This document shows positions 1 to 9,353 of a DNA stretch of 64,000 bases, in pieces. Every line of letters starts with the position of its first letter. Within the stretch, counting starts at the first letter, position 1. Below the pieces are notes generated by a model. That model was not told where the DNA came from and searched no databases. It was given only the letters and a program-made list of their open reading frames with translations. The translations under genes and the position numbers were made by a program. Source of the stretch: Bacillota bacterium (GTDB taxonomy: Bacteria > Bacillota > UBA4882 > UBA8346); the NCBI GenBank assembly GCA_029974635.1, contig JARKQY010000023.1:94300-158299 (forward strand). The letters are read 5' to 3'.

Positions 1-34
1 ATAAAAGAAAAGGCAATTGATTTAAAATGTTTCA

Positions 35-133
35 ATCCAATAAATCCTGTAAATCCCGTCTAAAAATAAGCTGGTGAATTTAATAGGCCTAAAACAAAGT
101 CCTGGACAGGATTTACGCGATTTATAGGATGAT
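35..133. repeat. Dispersed intergenic repeat, copy 1
   Basis: The segment carries words of the type aatcctgtaaatcccgt and, on the opposite sense, ctggacaggattta. The part from about 80 to 115 (taataggcctaaa, then ctggacaggattta) is nearly the same as 17705-17740, so these are two copies of one element. Shorter relatives lie near 6570, 11980 and 33640. Bases 1-252 otherwise show no gene; 253 is the stop end of the next gene. Confidence 0.6.
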
Positions 134-252
134 AGAAAGGTTAAAATCATAGTATTTTATGCTAATGAGACATAGGTGAATATAGTGAAATCTCATTAAT
201 CCTCCCAGAAAAAGTATTTTCATTACTGGTTGTGCTCTGCAATCATGGATGG

Positions 253-3174
253 TTAGTAAGAGCGAAGGATAATGCAGTTAATCTCTGCTTGTGTTTTATT
301 CCCGTCTTGCTCCACCGCTTCGACCCGCAGTTTGGTTTGGCCCACCGGGGTTGTGGGCGGAATTTTCCAGGAATAGGTCCATTTGATTTGGCCGGGTGTG
401 TTTTTGAGCTTGATGGGTTCCGTATTATCCGGAAGATACAAACTGATATTTTTTAGAGGTGAACTGCTGGTAACCGTTACCTGTAAAGTTTGACCCGTAT
501 AGATTATTTCGCGGTTTAGGGTTAACTCCAATTTGGATGAAGTCTCATTGACGATTTCAACGGGACGTTCGTAGGGAATTAAACCGATTTCGATGACCGG
601 AAGATCTTGCAACCGGTCCGCATGAATGTCCATCGGGATTATACCGGGAGGGAGTGACAGATCTTCGGGAATAGTGGCTTCATCAATTTTTATTTGATAT
701 TTTTCAGGAATTAATTGATAAAAAACGAATGTTCCAGTTTGATCGGTGCGGGCACGGCTTACTTCTGCGCCGTCTTTGTTGGACAAAACCACCCAAATAT
801 CTGCTAAACTTGTTTCATTACTATCTTTCATCAGGTCTTTATTTTTATCAATATAGACGTGGCCGATAATATTTTGATTCCGGATAAATGGGATATTCAG
901 TTGCAATGTTTGGTATGGTTTGACGTGCAATTTGATTTCGGAAGCTGACGGCTGATATATTTCCTCCAGAAGGGGATTTAAAGTAATCCAGTGTTCCCCC
1001 GGAACAATTCCGCTGATGTTATAATGCCCTTTGTTATCCGTAGTAAAAGGCCTGTCATGATCAAGCAATAATTCCAGTCGCCGCAGAGATGGTTCGCCGG
1101 GTTCCATTATCCCGTTACGGTTGATATCCAGAAAAGCGGTTCCGGTAATATTGCCAAGAGGCCTTCTTACCGGAACAATGATATCATGGTTGAAGCTGAT
1201 TGAACAAATATCGTTGCGAACAGATGCAGCGCCAATAAATCCCGAGTATGTGAAGATCAGATGGTACTGGTAAACCGGCCAGTCAAGGGTAAATTGTACA
1301 TTCCAATTGGAGACCGTGTTAAACACATAATAAAGTGAGGCGGTTAATTCCGGACCATATTCCCAGCGTTTTTGATACCCCAATCCGAGTTTGGTTTGAT
1401 CATCAGCCGTATTGGCCAATGAAGTATCAATCCATTGAGGATTCAACAACAAATCGGAATTTTTGGTTAACGGATAAGCGGTTAACCAGTTCAGTTTGGT
1501 ATATTTCGAAAAGCCGTCCGGCATAATATCGAAAGAAGAAGTAAGCCACCAATCGTTGCGAAAAAGTCCCTGTTTCCAACCGGATTTCATAAATAACGAG
1601 GTGTTGTTGGAGGAAACATCATTGTTAGGGCAATGATACTTATCCGAAAATATAAGTTCAAAATCAGCGGATGTTCTATAAGTGATTGTTAGCAATAAGT
1701 CATAATAATTGAAAGTTGTTTCGCCAAGCTCATAATGGAGTTGGTATTCCTGAGAAAACCTGTTTGACGGGGATAAAGGCCGGCCGACGATAATTGCGGC
1801 GTTTTGTTTCCGGATATAATTAAAGTGATGCATAATCTGGTCGAAATTGGTGTGCCAGTACCAGTTGTTGATTGGGCCCGTCAATGAGAAACTATATCCG
1901 AAATTGGCCGGATTGGCTATGTTATATGCCAGTTCATTACTCCAAAGTATCCGTGAGGGAAGAAGATTTGAATAACTATATTCAAGCATGGATTGCCGGT
2001 TTGCGGTTTGCGGGTCATATAAGAACCGTAGTTTCGATTGATCGGTTAGGACGGTCTCAATTCCGACGGCAGTCGTATTATCATCCGGAGTCCCGGGGTG
2101 CCAGGTATAAAGGGAATAATTATGTCCGTTGATTTGATTGGTGGTATATATTGCGCCTAAAGAAGAGGACGGGGTCATCAACCCCGGCCAGGCAAGGGAG
2201 AACTTTCCAGCGCGAATTGAACCGGCAGGATATTTCAGATCGAGAAACCCACGAGCGTTATAACCAAATAAGTCTGAAAAGTAAAACTCGGAATAAAGTT
2301 CCGGGCCGATTTGTCCACTGAGGGCGAAGGAATTGTAAACCGGATAGGAGTTTAGACTGGAAAGATCCGGATGAGAGAAGCGAAATCCGCCTTGCCAGAT
2401 ATAAAAACCATCCGTGAACCGGTTCATTGGAGTATCAATCATGGAAGTAAATTGTAAAGTTTTTTGATTTTGATTCCAGCTGAAGGTTATGTTTAACGCA
2501 TCGAAATCCATGGCAGGAACGGAAGGCAGGGAATGCTCAACGGTGACCTTTAAGGATTCGCCGGGGGATAACCAAAAATTTACGGGCTCCACTTTGGTCT
2601 TCCAGGAGTTTTCCGAATGGTATTTTACTGAAAATTCTTCGGCGGTGTTTCCGTTATTGGTAACCGTAATCTGATAATGAACCGCTGAACCCGGGCTGCC
2701 TTTTGCGACGAGTGAATCAGGTTCAAAAATGATGCTAGATAAAGGATTCACTGAGATGGGAACACTGATAACGGGAAAAGCCAACGATTCTTTTAATTTA
2801 AACCTGAACATCAGGAGGTTTTGGGTTCCCGACGGGGTATTTTGCGGGATTTGAACCGACACGGGAAAGTAGGACCTTGAATGAGCGGGAACCATCAGAC
2901 CGGGTTCATAAAGCACATTCCAGTTCGGTGGATTTTCACAGCTAACTTCAAGACTCAACGGAAGATTATCCCTGTTCTCCAGTTCCAGGGTGAAAGTAAC
3001 GAATTCCCCGGGATTACCGGACTGCGATTCGGGTATTTTCACTGAAATTTTACTATTCAGACTGATTTCACCGGCGAAGACCGGAGAAACATTTAATATT
3101 AGCAGGAAAATGCCCGAAGTGAGCGAAATAATAATCCTGTGCCGCTTTTTAATAAAATTGTTTTTGGTAAACAT
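253..3174 (-). CDS. Exported NEW3-like / beta-barrel-like / SdrD-B-like protein
   Basis: A 973-residue exported protein. An N-terminal signal segment (about residues 10-34, ending near VFAG) is followed by two Ig-like NEW3-type domains (about 35-245), where the phrasing resembles COG1470-type NEW3 domains (for example PGEFVTFTLELENR and PGSAVHYQITVTNNGNTAEEF). The middle, about 255-690, is rich in alternating aromatic and polar strands and looks like an outer-membrane beta-barrel. Two SdrD/Cna-B-like domains follow (GTAFLDINRNGIMEPGEPS and GHVYIDKNKDLMKDSNE), then a final Ig-like domain. In known families such SdrD-B units fold around calcium. A role as an outer-membrane or usher-like surface protein is inferred only. 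It is divergent from the small exported protein at 3280. If the barrel is real, the cell has an outer membrane. Confidence 0.75.
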   Translation of the reverse strand: MFTKNNFIKKRHRIIISLTSGIFLLILNVSPVFAGEISLNSKISVKIPESQSGNPGEFVTFTLELENRDNLPLSLEVSCENPPNWNVLYEPGLMVPAHSRSYFPVSVQIPQNTPSGTQNLLMFRFKLKESLAFPVISVPISVNPLSSIIFEPDSLVAKGSPGSAVHYQITVTNNGNTAEEFSVKYHSENSWKTKVEPVNFWLSPGESLKVTVEHSLPSVPAMDFDALNITFSWNQNQKTLQFTSMIDTPMNRFTDGFYIWQGGFRFSHPDLSSLNSYPVYNSFALSGQIGPELYSEFYFSDLFGYNARGFLDLKYPAGSIRAGKFSLAWPGLMTPSSSLGAIYTTNQINGHNYSLYTWHPGTPDDNTTAVGIETVLTDQSKLRFLYDPQTANRQSMLEYSYSNLLPSRILWSNELAYNIANPANFGYSFSLTGPINNWYWHTNFDQIMHHFNYIRKQNAAIIVGRPLSPSNRFSQEYQLHYELGETTFNYYDLLLTITYRTSADFELIFSDKYHCPNNDVSSNNTSLFMKSGWKQGLFRNDWWLTSSFDIMPDGFSKYTKLNWLTAYPLTKNSDLLLNPQWIDTSLANTADDQTKLGLGYQKRWEYGPELTASLYYVFNTVSNWNVQFTLDWPVYQYHLIFTYSGFIGAASVRNDICSISFNHDIIVPVRRPLGNITGTAFLDINRNGIMEPGEPSLRRLELLLDHDRPFTTDNKGHYNISGIVPGEHWITLNPLLEEIYQPSASEIKLHVKPYQTLQLNIPFIRNQNIIGHVYIDKNKDLMKDSNETSLADIWVVLSNKDGAEVSRARTDQTGTFVFYQLIPEKYQIKIDEATIPEDLSLPPGIIPMDIHADRLQDLPVIEIGLIPYERPVEIVNETSSKLELTLNREIIYTGQTLQVTVTSSSPLKNISLYLPDNTEPIKLKNTPGQIKWTYSWKIPPTTPVGQTKLRVEAVEQDGNKTQAEINCIILRSY

Positions 3175-3279
3175 ATTTTTGAAATTTCTCTTTTTCTAAG
3201 TGGATTCCTTTTTTATGGCGTCATTCTTTATTTATATCAGACAGAATGCTTGAGTTTAAAAAGAAGAGCGGGGTTTAAA

Positions 3280-3792
3280 ATGAGTGGCAAGCGATATAAT
3301 GCGATTCGACGGATTCTTTTGATTACGCTCATACTCATTCCGGCGATAGGGTCAGGAGAGATTTGCGCTCTTGATCCCAATTTGCGTATCGATGTAAATC
3401 CGGGGAATATTGCTTTTAATATCACCAACCCTGATCCGTTGCCGTCATATTATAGTAGTACACAGCAGATATTGCTAAGAACAAGGCATACCCTACGCAA
3501 AAATCAAAGACAATGGTTTGTTGGCATCAGAGCGACCAGCGCTTACCTGGTAGATAACATGAACCCGGTAAACCGTATTCCGGTGACAAGATTGCGCTGG
3601 TCCCGGGACGGGGTAAATTTCCATGAGTTAACAGAACGATGGGTATTTGTGAATACCTATATAGATCAAAGTTTCCGGCCCCGTATCGAAAGAATATCAT
3701 ATCGCCTCTATCCTGATCGGATATACTCCGCCGGACAGTATACGGTACAAATCAAATTCGATGCCCGCTGGACTAATTTCCCGTGGAATTAG
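3280..3792 (+). CDS. Small exported protein, function unknown
   Basis: A 170-residue protein starting at the ATG at 3280, which gives a textbook signal peptide (basic MSGKRYNAIRR, hydrophobic core, cleavage near GEICA). A longer in-frame reading from 3139 would start inside the divergent promoter region and put a second hydrophobic stretch in front, so I prefer 3280. The mature part has no motif I recognise; it is rich in beta-type sequence, Arg and Tyr, and ends in aromatic residues (DARWTNFPWN). It is divergent from the large exported protein at 253-3174, and a shared envelope role is a guess. No cysteines are seen in the mature part. Confidence 0.6.
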   Translation: MSGKRYNAIRRILLITLILIPAIGSGEICALDPNLRIDVNPGNIAFNITNPDPLPSYYSSTQQILLRTRHTLRKNQRQWFVGIRATSAYLVDNMNPVNRIPVTRLRWSRDGVNFHELTERWVFVNTYIDQSFRPRIERISYRLYPDRIYSAGQYTVQIKFDARWTNFPWN

Positions 3793-3831
3793 ACGGTATA
3801 CTTTTGAAATAATTCTATATGGGGTGATGGC

Positions 3832-4512
3832 TTGTTTCAACCGATTCAATCAAGTACCGTAGTTCAGCAAATTATCGATAAAATTACCCAGAGTTTAATC
3901 AAGGGAGAGCTGAAACCGGGGGACAGGTTGCCCCCGGAACCTGAACTGGCTCTACAATTTGGTGTTAGCCGTACTTCGTTGCGGGAGGCTTTAAAAACCC
4001 TTGGCGGATTAGGTGTATTAGTAGCCCGCAAAAGGGGAGGTACTTTTATCGCCACTTCGGGTTCCCAATCCATGCTGGATCCGCTGATTTTCAGCCTGAT
4101 TATCGAAAAAGGCTCCAAGGATGAGCTGTTTGAATTACGGGTATTATTGGAGGTTGATGCCATTGAACTGGTAATCAAGAAAGCCTCCGACGCCGATTTC
4201 ATATTGCTGGCCAATGAATTGGATAAGTTCGCAGCGAATATTTCCAGTGGCAATTTGGAGTTACTGGCGAATTTGGATCTACAATTCCACTTGACCCTTT
4301 TACAGATTAGTAATAATCCGTCGTTTTCCAGAATCGCGCGGGTAGTAATGCAGTTATTCGCAACTCCGATTCAGAATGCATTGCAAACATTAGGACCGGA
4401 GCAAGTATTATCCAATCATCGCGCTTTATTTCAAGCAATTGTGGCGCGTGATTTATTAAAAGCCAAAGATCACGTGGTTAAAGCATTTGAAAGTACCCGC
4501 CAATTCCTATGA
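3832..4512 (+). CDS. FadR-subfamily GntR transcriptional regulator
   Basis: A 226-residue regulator. Residues 5-75 form the GntR winged helix-turn-helix (KGELKPGDRLPPEPELALQF, then VSRTSLREALKTLGGLGVL and the wing KRGGTFIA). Residues about 95-225 form the all-helical FCD/FadR effector domain. Such proteins repress or activate metabolic genes in response to a small carboxylate or acyl ligand; the ligand here is unknown. Translation starts at TTG 3832, set by the strong ribosome site GGGGTGATGG just upstream. The gene lies between an exported protein and a convergent glycosidase-like gene, so no target is suggested by context. Family assignment is firm, the regulon unknown. Confidence 0.9.
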   Translation: MFQPIQSSTVVQQIIDKITQSLIKGELKPGDRLPPEPELALQFGVSRTSLREALKTLGGLGVLVARKRGGTFIATSGSQSMLDPLIFSLIIEKGSKDELFELRVLLEVDAIELVIKKASDADFILLANELDKFAANISSGNLELLANLDLQFHLTLLQISNNPSFSRIARVVMQLFATPIQNALQTLGPEQVLSNHRALFQAIVARDLLKAKDHVVKAFESTRQFL

Positions 4513-4521
4513 GAATCACAA

Positions 4522-5682
4522 TTAATTATATTTGCTGCTAGAATACCGGCAACTCGGGTTCCAGAAGATCCATTCCTTGAATCCGGCGTCCTCGACAGCT
4601 TTGATCTGTGCTTGAATTTGGGATCTGCCGTAAGGGTTCCCCAAGCTGAAATCTTGTAACCAGGGACGCAATTGAGCAGCCAAGCCGCCGTTTTCGCTTA
4701 CCTTTGCAAGTCTTTTTTGGGCATCGCTGATGCCGCGGTAAACAGTTTCATACGGATGCAGATCCGGTATTCGGAGGCCGAAGCTGCCGGGTGCGTAATG
4801 CGAAGGGTAGACCATCGGGCAGACGATGTCCACACTTTGAGCTATTTTTTCAAACTGCTGGCCTATCCCAAGATCGCCTTGATCACTGGTAGAAAGGCCG
4901 AATATATCTGCCGAAACCGGTACATTGTAAGGTTTAAGCTGTTCTTTGGCGTATGTTAGAAAATCTTTGATTATATCCTGACGTAATTCGCCTGTGCCGT
5001 AAGGATAAACACACCGTTTTAAGTCGCCGTCGCTGGTAAACCGGACGTAATCAAATTGAATCTCTTGAAATCCTTTATTGATAGCTTCTTTGGCAATCTC
5101 GATAATATAATCCCAAACGGCTTTATTATGCGGATCCACCCAGCACAAACCCTTGCGATCCTGCCAGAGACCGCCGTTTGTATCTTTAACGGCCCATTCC
5201 GGTTTTTTCTTTGCTAAAAAGGGATCTTTAAATACGACAATTCTGGCAATCGGATAAATAGCGTGTTCTCGGAGGATGTTCATCATTTGGGCGGGGTCGG
5301 CTATTTTGCGTTCGAAAGCCCCAATTTCCCTGACTAGGGAGACTTCCGAAGAATAACTTAAGGTGCCGTTATCATCTTTAACATCAATAACCAATGAATT
5401 AACTTCAGTTTCATTGATGAACTGAACAATTTTCGGAAACCATTTGCTGGAGCCGGCAATCCATCCGGTGGTATAAACTCCTTTAACTACAGCAGGCTTT
5501 GTCCATTCCCATTTCTGGACTGGAGTAGGGGAGGGAATTATCTCAATCCCAGCCGTTTCCACATCACTGGATTCATTCTGAGCGTTGATAACGGGGGTGA
5601 CCGGAAGATTTACAGGTTCGGGCATTGTCCAGGCAACGATAACCAGTATTAGAGGTAAGATAAATCCGATGAATCTTTGCAT
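4522..5682 (-). CDS. DUF4015 putative glycoside hydrolase, membrane anchored or exported
   Basis: A 386-residue protein with an N-terminal hydrophobic signal/anchor (residues 4-18), a linker of about 50 residues, and a TIM-barrel-type domain from about residue 65. The DUF4015 (GHL-type) family is recognised by VKGVYTTGW, NSLVIDVKDDNG, the IARIVVFKDPF strand, WVDPHNKAVWDY and FDYVRFTSDG. The family is predicted to cleave polysaccharide and its members act outside the membrane; the substrate is not known. It converges on the FadR-type regulator with only 9 bases between stops, and is divergent from the phosphodiesterase gene. Confidence 0.85.
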   Translation of the reverse strand: MQRFIGFILPLILVIVAWTMPEPVNLPVTPVINAQNESSDVETAGIEIIPSPTPVQKWEWTKPAVVKGVYTTGWIAGSSKWFPKIVQFINETEVNSLVIDVKDDNGTLSYSSEVSLVREIGAFERKIADPAQMMNILREHAIYPIARIVVFKDPFLAKKKPEWAVKDTNGGLWQDRKGLCWVDPHNKAVWDYIIEIAKEAINKGFQEIQFDYVRFTSDGDLKRCVYPYGTGELRQDIIKDFLTYAKEQLKPYNVPVSADIFGLSTSDQGDLGIGQQFEKIAQSVDIVCPMVYPSHYAPGSFGLRIPDLHPYETVYRGISDAQKRLAKVSENGGLAAQLRPWLQDFSLGNPYGRSQIQAQIKAVEDAGFKEWIFWNPSCRYSSSKYN

Positions 5683-5809
5683 TGTGCTACCCTTTAGTGA
5701 TATTTTCGGACATTATTCGGCGTTTGAAGAAATAATTCCTTTTTAAATCGTGAGGGAAATTCTGATTTGAGAAAAAGAAATAAATTTCCAGAACAATCCT
5801 GGAGTTGAG

Positions 5810-6274
5810 ATGAAGGTCATTATTTTAAGCGACAGTCACGGCAATTTCGCCGCATTAAAAAAAGTAGTGGTACATGAATCACCCTTCGATCTGCTGGTTC
5901 ATCTGGGCGACGGTCTGGAAGATGTAATGCGATTGCGCCGGGTGCTGGATTTTTCGTTTGACGGCGTGAACGGGAATAATGACCCTCGTGGAATGTATCC
6001 GGATAGTTTAACTTTAAAATTGGGCACCAAGACCTGGTTTATCTGTCACGGACATCATTATGGGGTAAATCGGGGATTGGAAGAATTGATCAAGGCAGCC
6101 CAAGAAAATAAAGCCAAAGTCGCTTTTTTTGGCCATACTCATCAACCCTTCCGGGAACGGATCAAACACATTGAACTCATCAATCCGGGTTCCGTTTGCT
6201 TTTATCATAGCCACCAGCCCACTTATATTACGTGGGATTCCAGAAATGACGATTTTGTTTTTCGTAATCTATAG
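5810..6274 (+). CDS. YfcE/MJ0936-type metallophosphoesterase
   Basis: A 154-residue metal-dependent phosphodiesterase. All calcineurin-type motifs are present: DSHGN near residue 8, HLGDG, NGNND, CHGHHYG and FFGHTHQP, followed by NPGSV. These residues bind two metal ions and activate water. Family members hydrolyse phosphodiesters and artificial substrates, and the natural substrate is usually unknown. A ribosome site (GGAGTTGAG) precedes the ATG. In many Firmicutes this gene follows the rph/rdgB genes, which are not in this window. The small DUF896 gene follows in the same direction. Confidence 0.9.
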   Translation: MKVIILSDSHGNFAALKKVVVHESPFDLLVHLGDGLEDVMRLRRVLDFSFDGVNGNNDPRGMYPDSLTLKLGTKTWFICHGHHYGVNRGLEELIKAAQENKAKVAFFGHTHQPFRERIKHIELINPGSVCFYHSHQPTYITWDSRNDDFVFRNL

Positions 6275-6336
6275 GGAAATAGGGTGAGTTCAGCATTGCT
6301 ATTTTATATTGATAATTGGCGAAAAGAGGAGTATTC

Positions 6337-6540
6337 GTGGCGAACCAAAAGTTGATTGCGAGATTAAATGAATTATACCGGGAATCCCAGCAAAGAACCC
6401 TTACGGTCGAAGAATTAAGCGAACGGGATCAGTTGCGTAGGGAATATTTGGAGATGATTAAAGCTCAAGTCCGGGAATCATTGGAACGAATTGAACTTAT
6501 CGATGAAAACGGAAACCGGATTGAGGATCATAAGCATTAA
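6337..6540 (+). CDS. DUF896 / YnzC-family small protein
   Basis: A 67-residue protein of the UPF0291/DUF896 family, which folds as a helical hairpin. The pattern LIARLNEL, LTVEELSERDQLRREYLEMIKAQVRESLERIELID is typical. I start it at GTG 6337 because AAGAGGAG lies six bases upstream; the longer reading from TTG 6316 has no such site and would contain it. In Bacillus subtilis YnzC is an SOS-linked small protein of uncertain role. Acidic, soluble, ends EDHKH. Confidence 0.85.
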   Translation: MANQKLIARLNELYRESQQRTLTVEELSERDQLRREYLEMIKAQVRESLERIELIDENGNRIEDHKH

Positions 6541-6568
6541 CTGAGATGCTCTTTGAGTTATTATTCAA

Positions 6569-6600
6569 ATCCTAATTAATCCCGTAAATCCTATCTCAAT
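6569..6600. repeat. Dispersed intergenic repeat, short copy 2
   Basis: The words aatcctaattaatcccgtaa and aatcctatct match the aatcct...aatcccgt pattern of the copy at 35-133. The rest of 6541-6766 holds no gene. A possible eight-base-pair hairpin (cggggaa paired with ttccccg) lies at about 6696-6722. Confidence 0.45.
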
Positions 6601-6766
6601 GAATAAAGAATATCGCGTTAAAGCTGTCCAAATGTTGTTTTGATTTGGTTCCGGCTTGTCCGGGTAGGATTTGATTTCCGAAATGGAAACAACCAGCGGG
6701 GAACTTTGGAATTGATTCCCCGTTATATAGTGTATCCTCCTTTAAATAATATTTTCATTAGTTTTC

Positions 6767-6800
6767 CACCGCTTTGTGTTGACAGAGCGGTGTTTTTCTT
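6767..6800. terminator. Bidirectional rho-independent terminator
   Basis: Arms 6767-6777 and 6782-6792 pair over 11 bases (one G-T wobble) with a four-base loop and are followed by TTTTTC on the plus strand. It sits between the plus-strand DUF896 gene and the minus-strand DUF4363 gene and can serve both. Confidence 0.75.
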
Positions 6801-6812
6801 TGTAAATAATGA

Positions 6813-7193
6813 TTAAAATATATTGGAAATGCTAAACTGCTCTCGTTTGGGAATGTGTTCGACATACTTCATTAAACTGCCTTGTTCAACTTCGGCTGCG
6901 GCGAGATCTTGGGAGCGAATTGCTCTTTTTGTCCGTATTAACGCCTGATCGATGGCGTCAATTTCTTGGTGACGCAGGAGTATGGACCAGACTGGTTTAA
7001 TTCGTTCCCACCGGGTTTGTACTGGTTTTAACAATTGTTCGGCTTCGATCCACTTTTGGGAGAGAATGGCGGTCTCCACTTTTATTAATTTCCCGCTTAA
7101 TTCATGAGTGTTTTTTTTAAGCATTGATTGGTTTAATACAGCCAGAAATACAAATAAAATCAATCCAAGAACCGCAATCAGCCAGGCTTTCAA
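6813..7193 (-). CDS. DUF4363 membrane-anchored protein
   Basis: A 126-residue protein with one N-terminal membrane segment (residues 3-22) and a helical outer part rich in Glu, Gln and Trp (IEAEQLLKPVQTRWERIKPVWS, LLRHQEIDAIDQALIRTKRAIRSQD). This is the DUF4363 pattern. It follows the DUF421 gene by 14 bases on the same strand, a pairing common in Firmicutes, so the two probably work together at the membrane. The function of the family is not known. Confidence 0.8.
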   Translation of the reverse strand: MKAWLIAVLGLILFVFLAVLNQSMLKKNTHELSGKLIKVETAILSQKWIEAEQLLKPVQTRWERIKPVWSILLRHQEIDAIDQALIRTKRAIRSQDLAAAEVEQGSLMKYVEHIPKREQFSISNIF

Positions 7194-7207
7194 GAATTGG
7201 GGCCTCC

Positions 7208-7879
7208 TTAATTTTTCGGCTGGATAAACAGCTTTCCGGAAGTGTCCAAGATGGCCAGCAGCACTTGTTTCCAGCTTGTCAGACCGTATTGGCTGAGTTC
7301 CTTCAAAAGCCAGTCTTCATCCTGCTTAATCTTGTTCAAGTTATCTCTTTTTAAAGTACCATCAATGATAAGAGTTATCGGCAGCCCTTCATAATCGGTT
7401 TCTATGTTTAAGTCCTCCGGGCTTACCGGCCGTTTTTGGGATTTTGGAATCACCGACAGTTTACCGCTGGTTTCCAGAATGGCGTATTCTACATCCGCAA
7501 TGTTGGGGAAATCTTTCAGCCGGAGTTGTTCTAGTAAATCATTAATATTATAGCGAAGCCGGGTAAGTTCTTTCTGAATAATTTTACCGTTTTCAATGAG
7601 GATGCTTGGCCCGCCGCAAATAATCCGGCGGGCGGGCTCGCTTTTTAGCGTCAGTAGTGATAATGAAATCTGAATAAATAGAAGGGTCAATATGGGTATG
7701 ATCCCGTTAATCAGAGGGATATCCGTGTCTTGTATGGGTATCGCCGCAAGTTCGGAGATTAGGATGGTAATCACCAATTCATAGGGTTGAAGCTGGCCGA
7801 TTTGATGCTTACCCATAATCCTGACAATTAAAACAACCAGTAAATATAAAATTGCAGCCCGGACCGACAGAATCAGCAA
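7208..7879 (-). CDS. DUF421 / YetF-family membrane protein
   Basis: A 223-residue protein with three N-terminal membrane helices (about residues 4-20, 35-50, 57-78) and the family signature RIMGKHQIGQLQPYELVITILISELAAIP. A cytoplasmic part follows, with two related beta-rich repeats (GGPSILIENGKIIQKELTRLRYNINDLLEQLR and the LPITLIIDGTLKRDNL stretch). YetF-type proteins are linked to spore or vegetative membrane functions, but no biochemical role is settled. It is first in a two-gene unit with the DUF4363 gene and is divergent from ylbF. Confidence 0.85.
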   Translation of the reverse strand: MLILSVRAAILYLLVVLIVRIMGKHQIGQLQPYELVITILISELAAIPIQDTDIPLINGIIPILTLLFIQISLSLLTLKSEPARRIICGGPSILIENGKIIQKELTRLRYNINDLLEQLRLKDFPNIADVEYAILETSGKLSVIPKSQKRPVSPEDLNIETDYEGLPITLIIDGTLKRDNLNKIKQDEDWLLKELSQYGLTSWKQVLLAILDTSGKLFIQPKN

Positions 7880-8079
7880 ACTATCACCTGTTTTTGAGAA
7901 AAGTAAATTGATTTTTATTTTGTGCTAATCTATAGGGCTTATACTTTGGGCTTCCAAATAAATTAATAGTAGAAAGTGGTATGTTTGGGAGGATTTTTAG
8001 GTAAAAACACGAATTTCAGAAAATACTATGATGGATTATGGATTTAGACAGTTCTTTTTATCGAGGAGGAGGGACTGGG

Positions 8080-8439
8080 ATGATGAAACCCGTTGAATTA
8101 GCCAAACAACTGGCCTATTCGTTGGCAGATAGCGAGGAATATCAGAACTACAAAAAGTTTCAAAAAATATTGGAGGAACACGAGTCAGCCAGGGTGATGC
8201 TGGAAGATTTCCGCAAAAAACAATGGGAACTGGAACGAAAAAGGTTAAGCGGTGAGAAGATATTGACTCCCTATGAAGATGAGCTGCGGAAATTATCTGA
8301 AGTCATTGGATTGAACCCTTATATCCGAGATTATATAATGGCGGAGTATAAGTTCTCACAACTGTTCGCCGAGGTCCAGCGCATTATTGGAGACGCTGTC
8401 GGCCTTAAACCACCGGAAGAACTGATGGAACAATCATAG
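8080..8439 (+). CDS. YlbF/YmcA-family regulator
   Basis: A 119-residue helical protein of the YlbF/YmcA family, with the core LAYSLADSEEYQNYKKFQKILEE and a C-terminal helix that ends in AVGLKPPEELM. In B. subtilis YlbF, YmcA and YaaT form the Y-complex, which works with RNase Y in mRNA maturation and affects competence and sporulation. A start at ATG 8080 is chosen because GAGGAGGG lies just upstream (8063-8073); the reading frame extends upstream to 8038, but with no ribosome site. ATG 8083 is an equal alternative. Confidence 0.85.
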   Translation: MMKPVELAKQLAYSLADSEEYQNYKKFQKILEEHESARVMLEDFRKKQWELERKRLSGEKILTPYEDELRKLSEVIGLNPYIRDYIMAEYKFSQLFAEVQRIIGDAVGLKPPEELMEQS

Positions 8440-8537
8440 AATTATCCATAAAAAGTTTGTTCTTTGCTAAACTTTTGGGAATAATTTTGAATTGTAGCCG
8501 CACTACAATAGATATATGTTGGGAGTGATGAAATGCT

Positions 8538-9353
8538 ATGAAAAAAATACGAATTGGAATAATGGTTGTCAGTTTGGTGCTTGTTTTTTCATGTATGGCA
8601 TGGGCGAAAAAAGTAACTATTGGCAAGATGCTCCCGGGCGAATACCCCTCACTGGCAATAACCAATCATACACCCCAATCGTTTCGTAAAAGCAAGGAAT
8701 ATTGGGATTCACGCCAGAAAGTGGAGTTAAGCATCGGCGGTCAGGATCAATTCAAGGAACTGCCTAAACTGGGAATGAAACAGCCTTTTACGGGTTATAT
8801 CGTTTTGGGGGATAAACCGCAAAAGTTTGGTGTGATTGTTGATATTGTGGGCAATGAGAAGCGGCTCTATATTGACACTGACGGTGACGGCAGTTTCGCG
8901 AACGAATCTTGGCATCCTTTATTAAATGAATGGTACGGGCTTGAGATATATACGGTTGAGGGTCCGGAACCGATAACACTGATGGTTCCTTACCGCGCTA
9001 AAAATAATCAAAGCTTCCCGCTGGAAATTGAGGTGGGTGGTTTATTGAATAAACCCGGGCCTTTTTTTCAGGCTAAACCATTTTTGAATATTTCAGTCCG
9101 CACCTGGTTTCTGGCCAGACTGGTGGAGGATGGTTTCGAAAAATTGACGGCGGTGGTTGATCGGAATAACAACGGCAAATATAATGATCCCGAAGACGCC
9201 TTTTATTTTGATTTGAATGATGATGGTTATTTTAGTGATGATGAAATGTCGCTTCACAAAACGGGCGTTACCATCCGGGACGGGAAAGAAAAACTTCCGG
9301 TAAACTGGGACGTATACCCTGATAAAATTATGATTGGAGGAAAGACCAAATGA
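8538..9353 (+). CDS. Exported protein with Ca-binding-type loops
   Basis: A 271-residue protein with a clear signal peptide (residues 1-23, cleavage after AWA). The mature part has three acidic loops that look like EF-hand or dockerin-type calcium loops: DTDGDGSF (near residue 114), DRNNNGKYNDPED (near 211) and DLNDDGYFSDDE (near 227). I do not recognise the family. It overlaps the following M16 peptidase by four bases (ATGA), so the three genes 8538-11949 form one translationally coupled unit. It may be a partner or substrate of the exported peptidases; that is inference. Confidence 0.75.
   Translation: MKKIRIGIMVVSLVLVFSCMAWAKKVTIGKMLPGEYPSLAITNHTPQSFRKSKEYWDSRQKVELSIGGQDQFKELPKLGMKQPFTGYIVLGDKPQKFGVIVDIVGNEKRLYIDTDGDGSFANESWHPLLNEWYGLEIYTVEGPEPITLMVPYRAKNNQSFPLEIEVGGLLNKPGPFFQAKPFLNISVRTWFLARLVEDGFEKLTAVVDRNNNGKYNDPEDAFYFDLNDDGYFSDDEMSLHKTGVTIRDGKEKLPVNWDVYPDKIMIGGKTK

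Noticed and set aside
3139..3279. Upstream extension of the small exported protein, 47 more residues
   Set aside because: It would overlap the divergent gene and place a second hydrophobic segment before a perfect signal peptide; the ATG at 3280 is a better start.
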